Shown here: piece by piece, positions 30,801 to 33,911 of the stretch
Layout: each line of letters opens with the position of its first letter
Position numbering within the stretch: the first letter of the stretch is position 1
Source: Elysia marginata
Taxonomy: Eukaryota; Mollusca; Gastropoda; Plakobranchidae
Direction: 5' to 3'
DNA length: 33,911 nt
NCBI GenBank assembly: GCA_019649035.1
Contig: BMAT01008756.1
Span: 3,150 to 37,060, forward strand
Translations under genes and position numbers: made by a program
The notes under the pieces: generated by a model
Told to the model about the DNA's origin: nothing
Seen by the model: the letters and a program-made list of their open reading frames with translations, nothing else
Database searches by the model: none

Positions 30801-33234
30801 GTATGTAAAAACTATATATAAGTGACAATATCAGTATTTGGAACATAGTTCAAAGTAAAAAAAATACTTAGAATTACCCAGGTTGAATTGGGTGGAATTG
30901 AGATGAACGTACACGGGTTAACATGTAAGAAACCGCTTCTCCACAATCTTTTAAGCTGCCTAGAACAATTATTTGGTAACTGTAGCATTATATTCATTTA
31001 ACAATTGTGTCGGTTGAGGAAACATTAATACAAACCAACATTCAAACCCCTGACAGTCATATCAAAGGACCTTTATTAGATCTCTCACAAGATCACAACT
31101 TTCCCTTGTTCCCTCGTTATCAAAATCTGTACTCTTTTCTGCATTTAGTTTTTAGAATCGTAAATATTACAAGTATTTTTAATATTTAATTACTTTTTTT
31201 GTAAGCATACAAACAAAGTTCTTTGAATAAGATTTTAATAAAAACATCCTTTGATACATTGATGTTTAGGTAAAGGTTAAGAAACATCAAAGTTTTTACA
31301 AACTTATCTTTGTTTTCCTCGAAAACTTCAATAAAAAAATCAATGTTTAAGAACATTTACATGTATAGAAAACCAGGGATTTTGAATTTAAGACTACTTT
31401 GTTTTCATTTCTACAACCGCACAATATTTATACATAAGGTGTTTTCGTGAAAGGCTCCTTAGCTGGTTTTTTTTTAACTTTCATAACAACTTCAACAACA
31501 AGAGAATAGGACCACACTACTTTCATTCCTTATTTGATTTCACTATTTTCCTCTAAAACTCTAAGATAGAAGAGCAAGGCAGTTTCAAGTTTTGTTGTAT
31601 GTCAAACATATAGGCCCCTATGTCTGGAAAAATGTTTGTCCAAAGCAGGCAATTAGTTTTTATATTTGTTGGTCTTAGTACTGTTACCTCTTTTGTCAGA
31701 AGACTCAGCCTGAAGGCAGTTTTTGAATCCTCAGACCCCTCGGTAGATAGGACTGACTTCCTTCCATCTTGCTCAAAACTTTCGACTACTCCAGATTTCG
31801 TCCCAACATCCGACTTGACCTCCACTGACCTCTCACCTATGATACTTGGCGACGTTTGACTCTGCCTTATAACTTTTTGGCTGCTCACTTGGCTTCCACC
31901 ATCTTCTAGAGCAGCACCCTGATCAGAACTATATTTAGCACTTGACAGGCGACTTTTTGCACTACCAGGTTTTGATGATGCCAAGACAGTTTCAGTAACC
32001 TCTGGTAAAAGTGTTTCTTCAACTCTAACCTCATTTTTAAGAGATGGTTCTTTCAAATTTTGAGCAGCAACTTTGACTTTTGCATCTCGACCATCAACTG
32101 TGTCCTTCTCATCAACCTGACTTTTCTTACGCTTGACATCCTTATCAATTTTGGTTGGCTCCTGAAACTCAGTGAGAGGTCGTCTTTTACCCTCTAGCGT
32201 TTTTGTTCTTTTACTTAGCAAGTCTGTGCTGTCTTCATCAGAAAAATCATCATTCACAGTAGCAGTTTTATGCTGTTCTTTTTGCTGAGCATGCACAAGA
32301 AAAATCACAAGGAGAAAGGATATTGGTGAGAGGGAAAGCATGCATTTTGATATTCAATATGCAAAAGTAAACACTATCTTCACTTTCAGAGCACTTTAAA
32401 TATGGAGATAGTATTGAGACAGACAACAATGATTAAAATGTGCGTTCCTCTACATTGTCTGCTACTTTTATTTAGCTATTTACAACAATTTAAACGCTTA
32501 ATAACAATACGGGTGGGCATTCATGAAATAAATTGACTGCATAAAGAACTTGTTATAACCATGCAAAAGGCATCTAATTTTGAAAATTTCAAGAGAGAAA
32601 AAACTTTGGTAAAAGAAAAAATTACATTGCCATTGAATGATGACCAGTTTATTCATCATATACTTTGATGAAGTTTTTGAAACCATGTTTGTGACTCAAT
32701 ATGTCAGAAAATATGTTACAAAGAAAAACTAAGTATTCTTCAAATATTTTAAGAACTGCAAGTAAAAACTGTCATGTTTCACTTTTGAAGACGAAAGCTA
32801 CTCACACTTAAAGCAAATAATTTGATATCCTAAAAATACCCATTTTTTCTTGCGTCAAGAAAACAACTTCTATTGAGAGGATTTTACTTTCATGAAAATT
32901 TTCATATTCCTTGATATTCAGAAGAGGATTCAAAAATTGGTGTGCCCCTTATAATAACCATAACTTGATGAGCTGAGATTTATGTGTAATGGTGTATTAG
33001 AGAGGCATGCTTAAAATTGAGAGAGAAAAACAGAATATCATGCACTAGACACAGCTCCTATATATTCATCAATATATATATATCACTTTTTTTTACCTCC
33101 AAAGCTTGCATTTGAGTTGGTGGTGGCTCAAGGGCATCTTGGATCTCTTTTTCTGGCTTTCTGTGTTTAGGAGTTTTCCTCTGAGATGCCTGGACCATCT
33201 TCTTGCTTCCACGTTCACTCCTCTTGCCTTTTTT
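2433..33234 (-). CDS. Unrecognised multi-exon gene, 5' incomplete; 14 exons encoding 1474 aa
   Basis: The coding sequence is a join, on the minus strand, of 33097-33234, 31688-32284, 30376-30421, 25864-28107, 23696-23935, 19743-19882, 19137-19251, 16000-16103, 8748-8800, 8215-8295, 7825-7937, 6639-6993, 5752-5854 and 2433-2528. Every junction uses GT-AG and the summed length (4425 nt) is exactly 1475 codons including the stop. The start codon is not in the window. Residues 1-1090 are Ser/Lys/Glu-rich and look disordered. Residues 1009-1208 are mixed. Residues 1209-1300 are charged and helical. Residues 1300-1400 are Pro/Gln-rich. The last 65 residues look compact. No signal peptide, membrane segment or enzyme motif is visible in these exons. 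A cytoplasmic or nuclear scaffold-like protein is a guess from composition only. I do not recognise the family. Confidence 0.85.
2529..3957. other. Last intron, distal part: no gene seen
   Basis: AT-rich intronic DNA between the terminal exon and the first MITE-like element. Apart from the G-rich tract at 2564-2604, no coding, repeat or RNA feature could be supported. Confidence 0.5.
2564..2604 (+). repeat. G-rich tract with G-quadruplex potential
   Basis: The plus strand carries GGGTTGGG, then GGGGTGGGGATGGGGATGG and GAGAGGGG: at least four G runs of three or more with loops of one to a few bases. It lies about 36 bp upstream of the terminal-exon acceptor on the minus-strand transcript, where the RNA would be C-rich. 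The G-quadruplex could form only on the non-transcript DNA strand. Confidence 0.65.
3958..4183. mobile_element. MITE-like element, ~225 bp, gcaat-type inverted termini
   Basis: The left end reads GACCCTGGGGCAATACCA. The right end reverse-complemented reads GACCAGGGGCAATTGC. An inner pair also inverts: GGGCAATTCCACATTTT near 4009 and the reverse complement of GTGGAATTTCCCA near 4150. This arrangement of short terminal and subterminal inverted motifs without coding capacity is typical of non-autonomous DNA elements. The superfamily is not identified. Confidence 0.5.
4206..4821. mobile_element. Non-autonomous DNA transposon (MITE), ~616 bp, palindromic motif clusters
   Basis: The ends are imperfect 25-bp inverted repeats: left CCGTAGAGTGGGGTCACTAA, right (reverse-complemented) CCGTAAACTGGGGTGACAAA, both continuing to ACCA. 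Internally the motif GGGGTGACTAAGACCA recurs in both orientations near 4236, 4436, 4465, 4533, 4558, 4603 and 4628, often as close head-to-head pairs. There is no coding capacity. Repeated subterminal motifs of this kind usually bind a transposase supplied in trans. Both outer flanks have AAA, which is too short to call a target-site duplication. Confidence 0.68.
4838..5110 (+). pseudogene. Possible decayed coding fragment, plus strand
   Basis: Local GC content and codon-like texture differ from the flanks. One frame reads NVSPTLAKLPDTTDWQDFN. After an apparent frameshift near 4900 another frame reads RPSLPAVENELPEAVPPEDS, AVESEGEPLAWSPGHIDFDD and GKSWDTVLKKRKI to a stop. The acidic-then-basic ending resembles a transposase or regulatory protein C-terminus, but I cannot place it in a family. 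It begins just outside the right terminus of the adjacent MITE. Chance cannot be excluded. Confidence 0.35.
5111..5711. other. Last intron, proximal part: nothing seen
   Basis: AT-rich intron with A runs. No gene, mobile element or convincing repeat. Confidence 0.45.
5752..5854 (-). CDS. Main gene, penultimate exon (103 nt, preferred donor)
   Basis: The acceptor is CAACTTTTTACAG. The frame runs R-FKLRDTEADSCTPAVIDL then AESIDPWLLDPRNPRA. There are two usable donors: CGAGCT|GTGAGA, low side at 5751, which leaves in phase 0, and ATGCCA|GTGAGT, 41 nt further on, which leaves in phase 2 and lengthens the exon to 5711. I chose the first because it joins the last exon in the frame that gives a compact tail without low-complexity codons. 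The second is closer to the donor consensus, so both may be used. Confidence 0.8.
5851..6021. repeat. Three ~60-bp tandem copies including the penultimate exon's acceptor
   Basis: Units share AAACCTGTAA, GTGTTTAAGAAT and ATATCATTTAGAA. The equivalent of the exon's first base falls at 5854 (real exon), 5912 and 5974. In the copy at 5974 the minus strand reads CTTAAACACTTACAG then GTTTAAACTGCGTTAG, which is an intact acceptor followed by the codons FKLR and then a stop. In the middle copy the AG has become AC. Confidence 0.8.
6022..6638. other. Intron: nothing seen
   Basis: AT-rich intron between the penultimate exon and the Pro/Gln-rich exon. No supported feature beyond the repeat array at its left end. 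Confidence 0.45.
6639..6993 (-). CDS. Main gene, 355-nt exon: Pro-rich, polyQ and helical segments
   Basis: The acceptor is ACACTGTCACAG and the donor is CCATTTAG|GTACAA. It is phase 1 in and phase 2 out. The order is TQLFERRAHPHGLLSG, a proline run (SAPPPPTPPTVPARAS), RPSAMTGPAPTPVSSRPHTA, EARRRSIQRHHNQQSQ with a seven-Gln tract, then LNQYNGESIARQLEAEAGRR and LKAELSHEKPF. GC content is well above that of the introns. The Pro run could be an SH3, WW or EVH1 ligand, which is inference. The exit AG plus G of the next exon makes Arg. Confidence 0.9.
6738..6766. repeat. Polyglutamine-encoding CAA/CAG run
   Basis: On the plus strand this is TGTTGTTGTTGTTGCTGTTG; on the coding strand it is mostly CAA with one CAG, giving QSQQQQQQQH. 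The codon mix argues against strong instability, but the tract is likely to vary in length between alleles. Confidence 0.7.
6994..7824. other. Intron: nothing identified
   Basis: Mostly AT-rich. The part from 7570 to 7740 is more GC-rich and contains the small direct repeat CTTGACTTACTTGACTTAC. It may be an old interspersed repeat, but no family is recognised. Confidence 0.4.
7825..7937 (-). CDS. Main gene, 113-nt exon, predicted charged helix or coiled coil
   Basis: The acceptor is TTTTCTTTCGCAG and the donor is GCCCAAG|GTAAAT. It enters in phase 2 and leaves in phase 1. It encodes HMLIRMQKELRSQNAERRRQ and AIQARKQEQLQRRLVAQ. Dense Arg/Gln/Glu/Lys with no Pro or Gly suggests a long single helix or coiled coil that could mediate dimerisation or filament binding (inference). 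It is the most obviously helical part of the protein. Confidence 0.88.
8215..8295 (-). CDS. Main gene, 81-nt exon
   Basis: The acceptor is TGTCCATACCAG and the donor is GTGGAAAG|GTAATT. It is phase 2 in and out, so symmetrical. It encodes NPLTSETLYRNCDQAFSEDW and HERQVE, leading without a break into the Arg/Gln-rich helix of the next exon. The splice sites are good and the neighbouring phases match. Confidence 0.85.
8748..8800 (-). CDS. Main gene, 53-nt exon
   Basis: The acceptor is TGCACGTAACAAG (the pyrimidine tract further upstream is weak) and the donor is CTTTCTCG|GTGAGT. It enters in phase 0 and leaves in phase 2. It encodes DLQTAFDTSLVRYKKLS, and the trailing CG completes Arg with the next exon. 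Joined to its neighbours it reads MELPKSHK-DLQTAFDTSLVRYKKLS-R-NPLTSETLY, a charged, helix-prone segment. Confidence 0.75.
8957..9392. repeat. Compound trinucleotide microsatellite (TAG, TAA, GGA blocks)
   Basis: The blocks are imperfect TAG/CAG (about 8957-9118), TAA (about 9119-9166), GGA-rich (about 9167-9240), mixed (to about 9290) and TAG again (about 9291-9366). Long Thr, Leu or Ile runs in translation are artefacts of the repeat. It lies in the 7.2-kb intron upstream (in transcription order) of the 53-nt exon. Confidence 0.95.
9393..12688. other. Large intron, middle part: no gene seen
   Basis: AT-rich intronic DNA. A purine-rich GAGAG patch lies at 11203-11246. A small near-duplicate of about 25 bp (TTTTTGAAAGCTCC) occurs at 10280 and 10324. 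No exon, transposon or RNA gene could be supported. Confidence 0.45.
12689..12730. repeat. 42-bp homopolymer A run
   Basis: An uninterrupted A run preceded by the C-rich CCAACCCCCACCCC. It could be a retroelement tail or simple slippage; no element is recognisable next to it. Confidence 0.9.
12911..13590 (-). pseudogene. Decayed mariner/Tc1-like (IS630 superfamily) transposase
   Basis: Pieces on the minus strand in order: MRFLNRFTDEDVKKTFFTDE near 13560-13500 (first catalytic Asp region, FFTDEKDFTL); CWNGKTDIFSLIRT near 13350; QQEDATSHTSRATQQFL near 13220, where the usual QQDGAP second catalytic Asp reads Glu; FIAKDDWPPQSPNWYPMDY and AMWGSLAEMI near 13130, the WPPNSPDLNP block; then remnants of the C-terminal tail to about 12911. 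Frameshifts and several in-frame stops separate these pieces, so it is non-functional. Terminal inverted repeats were not found. It lies inside an intron in the same orientation as the host gene. Confidence 0.85.
13591..15580. other. Large intron, distal part: nothing firmly identified
   Basis: 13591-13790 may hold the decayed N-terminal part of the mariner-like element, but I could not read a helix-turn-helix. The remainder is AT-rich with no supported feature beyond an 8-bp hairpin (GAATGGGT/ACCCATTC) at 14207-14232. Confidence 0.4.
15581..15862. repeat. Tandem duplication, two ~140-bp copies
   Basis: Copy 1 (15581-15722) and copy 2 (15723-15862) share, in order, GTTATTGTTGT, GAGATTAAAAA, TGTTCTTCTTTTA, TTTTAATAGCTTTCTAAAT, AATTTATGACATTTTTGACG and AAAAATGTCTTG. 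They differ by small indels, so the duplication is not very recent. It sits close to the donor of exon 16000-16103. Confidence 0.85.
16000..16103 (-). CDS. Main gene, 104-nt exon with basic helix
   Basis: The acceptor is a strong ACTTCTTTTACAG and the donor is CACAAG|GTAAGA. It enters in phase 1 and leaves in phase 0. It encodes EGLSRKRLKLNKLKVARSVN then SQLELIMELPKSHK. The basic amphipathic pattern RKRLKLNKLKV is notable. The frame stays open further upstream, so a weaker acceptor at 16159 (GAGATTTCAG) could lengthen the exon in phase 2. I prefer the TTTTACAG site because it is stronger and matches the donor phase at 19137. Confidence 0.82.
16470..16535 (-). CDS. Candidate 66-nt cassette exon of the main gene
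   Basis: The acceptor is ATACGTTTACAG and the donor is AAGTCAG|GTGGTA. It is exactly 66 nt and phase 1 to 1, so it would insert 22 residues (LNLALDLDTRSAHGARFKS is the core) between exons 19137-19251 and 16000-16103 without changing frame. One frame is open and the other two have stops. An optional exon is plausible, but so is chance. Confidence 0.25.
16938..16993. repeat. GA microsatellite
   Basis: A near-perfect GA run of about 56 bp. Confidence 0.95.
17157..17188. repeat. Homopolymer T run followed by G run
   Basis: About 22 T followed by 9 G. Prone to sequencing and slippage errors. Confidence 0.9.
18178..18250. repeat. GA microsatellite
   Basis: GA repeat with two interruptions (GAAAG and GAAACAG). 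Confidence 0.95.
19137..19251 (-). CDS. Main gene, 115-nt exon
   Basis: The acceptor is TTCTAAAACTAG, preceded by the strong pyrimidine tract CTCTTTTTTTTCTTTACGG; the donor is CAAAACG|GTAGGT. It enters in phase 0 and leaves in phase 1. It encodes SQDGRHTALDDVIPEVKVRS, RPNTSVEDRALQKPELQN. The exit G plus TT of exon 16000-16103 gives Val. An alternative acceptor at CCATACAG is possible but does not fit the phase of the upstream donor used here. The exon also contains a perfect CRE palindrome. Confidence 0.8.
19215..19251. promoter_or_regulatory. Exonic CRE palindrome TGACGTCA plus YY1-like AAGATGGCCGCC
   Basis: TGACGTCA, the full cAMP-response-element palindrome, lies at 19215-19222. About 15-20 bp away the minus strand reads CCAAGATGGCCGCCAT, close to the YY1 consensus AARATGGCGGC. 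Both sit inside a coding exon, where codons also explain them, so a regulatory role is speculative. Confidence 0.3.
19252..19742. other. Intron: simple sequence only
   Basis: Purine-rich patches (19450-19530) and a G run at 19649-19666. No gene seen. Confidence 0.5.
19649..19666. repeat. G homopolymer
   Basis: GGGGGC followed by 12 or more G, a slippage-prone tract with G-quadruplex potential about 80 bp from an exon donor. Confidence 0.85.
19743..19882 (-). CDS. Main gene, 140-nt exon
   Basis: The acceptor is CTTCCTCCCTCGCAG and the donor is GGCATGATG|GTCAGT, a non-canonical but acceptable GTCAGT. It enters in phase 1 and leaves in phase 0. It encodes PDSAWMDQDIISVSRQHVRS, ADQHLASSDLEETSDFHGG and QSGLGMM. 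The phase-1 entry joins the preceding exon's trailing A to give Thr. The phase-0 exit matches the acceptor at 19251. Confidence 0.83.
21755..21784. other. Assembly gap (30 N)
   Basis: Thirty undetermined bases directly in front of a GA repeat, so the gap probably lies within the microsatellite and its true length is unknown. Confidence 0.98.
21785..21828. repeat. GA microsatellite next to the gap
   Basis: AG repeat with one GGGAG interruption, running from the N gap. Confidence 0.93.
23696..23935 (-). CDS. Main gene, 240-nt exon
   Basis: The acceptor is ACCATCCCACAG and the donor is GTTGGAA|GTAAAA. It is phase 1 in and out (symmetrical, so skippable without a frameshift). The encoded segment runs APIVSSDHRPSATPEAAS, RTTPTSIETPELSGYVRPPS, then QILSDAVFASPRESEAF, REGLESVSEMRSTAPDF and DGVG. 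It is clearly more GC-rich than the flanking introns and free of stops in one frame only. It is acidic and Ser/Pro-rich. No domain is recognised. Confidence 0.88.
25319..25432. repeat. 35-bp imperfect inverted repeat with 43-nt loop
   Basis: The left arm 25319-25354 reads AATTGGGAATGAGAATAGAG then CACAAAATTATCGTTC. The right arm 25398-25432 reverse-complemented reads AATTGGGAATGGGACTAGAG then CGCACATTATCGTTC. About 30 of 35 positions agree. It could be a tiny foldback or MITE element, or a transcribed hairpin. Confidence 0.8.
25466..25570 (+). mobile_element. Possible degenerate tRNA-derived SINE fragment
   Basis: GGTAGCGTAGTGAGTAG resembles a tRNA A box (TRGCNNARYGG with the last G lost), and about 45 bp later GGTCGTGTCAAAACC is a weak B-box-like match. 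A T run (about 14) follows from 25552. The layout fits a short SINE head, but the B box is poor. Confidence 0.35.
25864..28107 (-). CDS. Main gene, giant 2244-nt exon (747 codons), disordered phosphosite-rich region
   Basis: The acceptor is ATATTTACATACAG and the donor is ATCTCCA|GTAAAG. It enters and leaves in phase 1. The encoded segment starts SSVEKAKEHPAQVLDLE. Notable patches are EDMLSAYFEKQKAKEI and HVLSINEAEELLKAVGRKKP (near 27710-27830), which look like short helices; a Ser/Pro/Thr run (TPSVSIIENESVWSASSPAP); an acidic patch (SISSSEDEGNEEEKRFDRKH); an Asp/Ser patch (DVESSERTWDSDFDASYLGS); a basic Arg/Gln patch (KKQLSHHRQRRPDRALQQQQ); an isolated QCVLC; and four RRxS-type repeats at its end. 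No catalytic domain is visible. An uninterrupted 747-codon reading frame in otherwise stop-rich DNA is strong evidence that it is real. Confidence 0.95.
25925..26102 (-). repeat. Coding tandem repeat: four ~15-residue RRxS/T units
   Basis: Within the giant exon the protein reads GRSSVSLQSPREIG, SRRSSLTQPSPREKA, SRRSTVTQPSLGGSD and ARRVSLDYRSPSGKKG in succession. Each unit has a basic RRxS/T-like site (the optimal motif for PKA-type basophilic kinases) followed 4-6 residues later by an SP site in three of the four units. The units share codons such as TCACCAAGAGAAA and CCTCGCCAAGAGAAA, so they arose by duplication in DNA. The alternating layout suggests a multisite phosphorylation switch; that role is inferred. 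Confidence 0.8.
28108..30375. other. Intron: nothing seen
   Basis: AT-rich 2.3-kb intron between the giant exon and the 46-nt micro-exon. It contains A runs (28310-28350, 30030-30045) but no recognisable gene or element. Confidence 0.5.
30376..30421 (-). CDS. Main gene, 46-nt micro-exon
   Basis: The acceptor is TTAATTACTTTGCAG and the donor is GTTCCAG|GTAAGC. It enters in phase 0, leaves in phase 1 and encodes PCVEETVTDDVLEVP, with the last G completing an Ala codon in the giant exon. The phases on both sides match and both splice sites are near consensus. A 46-nt exon could be skipped, but skipping would shift the frame of the giant exon. Confidence 0.75.
30422..31687. other. Intron: nothing seen
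   Basis: AT-rich intron. Short open frames on both strands lack any protein-like pattern. Confidence 0.5.
31688..32284 (-). CDS. Main gene, 199-codon exon, Lys/Glu/Ser-rich
   Basis: The acceptor is TTCTTGTGCATGCTCAG just above 32284, and the donor is AAAGAG|GTAACA. It is phase 0 in and out. The open frame extends upstream into the intron as MLSLSPISFLLVIFLVHAQ, which resembles a signal peptide; that stretch is the pyrimidine tract of the acceptor read as codons. The exon encodes NDDFSDEDSTDLLSKRTKTL, then KDVKRKKSQVDEKD, ETVLASSKPGSAKSRLSS and SQVSSQKVIRQSQTSPS. The composition suggests a disordered linker with acidic (CK2-like) and basic phosphosite patches. No known domain is seen. Confidence 0.85.
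32285..33096. other. Intron: nothing seen
   Basis: AT-rich intron with a TATATATA patch near 33071-33082 close to the upstream donor. No gene. Confidence 0.5.
33097..33234 (-). CDS. Main gene, first exon in window (46 codons)
   Basis: The acceptor is TTTTTTCTAG at 33235-33244 and the donor is TTGGAG|GTAAAA, low side at 33096. The exon is phase 0 at both ends. It encodes a strongly basic stretch beginning KKGKRSERGSKKMVQ, then RKTPKHRKPEKEIQDALEPP and TQMQALE. It is lysine-rich and could hold a nuclear localisation signal or bind nucleic acid or microtubules; this is inference from charge only. Upstream exons and the start codon lie beyond the right edge of the window. Confidence 0.8.
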
Positions 33235-33911
33235 CTAGAAAAAAGTTGGTGTAAAAGAGAAACTCAAGCATTTGCTGAGCTTTTTTTAAAAAAATTATTT
33301 CATCTTTTTTTCTTTATGTTAAAAGAGGCTGTAGATAATTAATTCTGAGAAATACATTTGCATCTTTCTGGCACAAGCCTCTGTCACAGTTAAAGATTGC
33401 ACTGTTTTTCTCCAAAGATAACTGAGGTGCGCAAAGTACAAAAGACAAATAGGGTTCTTTGTCTAGAGACTGGTCTGAATGAGTCAAATGCCCGATACTT
33501 TAAATTGACAAAAGACCTGTTACATTTAAATTCATATATTCTACAACAACATTCAAATATGTTAGGTTTATTGATCATAGTTTTCAATAAAATGTACAGA
33601 ATTATATTTTTTGTGTTAATTTTCAAATCAAAGGAAATTCTTATATTTTCCTTCAACATTTTGTTGATTTCATACAATTTTTAATGTTTGAAATCTCAGA
33701 AAAATGTCTTGCTGAAAGTTAAACATTTTGTTATATGAAAATTGCCACATCCAACTCATTTGCCCATAGTTGTAAGACATGACTAAAAAAAACATAGCCT
33801 AAATTCCCTTTCAAAACCTTTAGACAAACAACTGCATAGTTGTCTTAATACGTTTGTCTTTCCCAAAGCTGACAACCTCAACAAACCAATTATTGGTTCT
33901 GAAAAGAACAC
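33235..33911. other. Upstream intron, runs off the right edge
   Basis: AT-rich DNA beyond the first exon in the window. The open frames at 33390-33684 on both strands look like chance. The next upstream exon was not found, so it should lie outside the window. Confidence 0.45.

Noticed and set aside
31553..32341. Apparent secreted protein starting MLSLSPISFLLVIFLVHAQ
   Set aside because: The hydrophobic start is the intronic pyrimidine tract of the splice acceptor. The exon begins after GCTCAG and continues the upstream frame in phase 0.

Overview
The window is animal nuclear DNA, not prokaryotic. It is AT-rich and dominated by introns. It carries many GA, TAG and TAA microsatellites, a decayed non-LTR retrotransposon, a decayed mariner-like transposase and MITE-like inverted-repeat elements. 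Almost all coding capacity is a chain of short open segments on the minus strand, bounded by GT-AG splice sites with compatible phases. The style (long introns, GA-rich microsatellites, LINE and mariner types) fits an invertebrate such as a mollusc or other lophotrochozoan; that is an inference from style, not proof.

Main gene. One minus-strand gene fills the window from about 33.23 kb (the 5' part lies beyond the right edge) to a stop codon at 2433-2435. I assembled 14 exons by hand. In 5'->3' order they are 33097-33234, 31688-32284, 30376-30421, 25864-28107, 23696-23935, 19743-19882, 19137-19251, 16000-16103, 8748-8800, 8215-8295, 7825-7937, 6639-6993, 5752-5854 and 2433-2528. The reading frame stays open across all 13 junctions and gives 1474 residues plus stop. 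The first two thirds are low-complexity, Ser/Lys/Glu-rich and probably disordered, and include a cluster of RRxS-type repeats. The last third is more ordered: a basic linker, an Arg/Gln-rich predicted helix, a Pro-rich and polyQ segment, and a compact C-terminal tail rich in Tyr, Pro and Arg. I do not recognise the family and give no gene name.

Layout. 1-700: dead LINE reverse transcriptase on the minus strand. 700-1200: two minisatellites, the first switching orientation to make a 40-bp near-perfect inverted repeat. 1.2-2.43 kb: 3' UTR and flank. 2.5-5.7 kb: last intron, with a G-quadruplex-type tract, two adjacent MITE-like elements and a decayed coding-like patch. 5.7-8.8 kb: six small 3' exons. 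8.8-16.0 kb: large intron with a compound trinucleotide microsatellite, a 42-bp A run, a mariner remnant and a 140-bp tandem duplication. 16.0-19.9 kb: three exons. 19.9-25.9 kb: introns with a 30-N assembly gap, one exon, a 35-bp inverted-repeat hairpin and a SINE-like fragment. 25.86-28.11 kb: the giant 2.2-kb exon. 28.1-33.9 kb: three upstream exons in AT-rich introns.

Most notable points: the unrecognised multi-exon gene itself; two possible donors at its penultimate exon that would give different C-termini; a tandem repeat that copies the splice acceptor and first codons of that same exon; a ~616-bp MITE built of repeated palindromic motifs; and a perfect CRE palindrome beside a YY1-like motif inside a coding exon. 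There are no operons, CRISPR arrays or other prokaryotic systems, and I saw no tRNA or rRNA gene.
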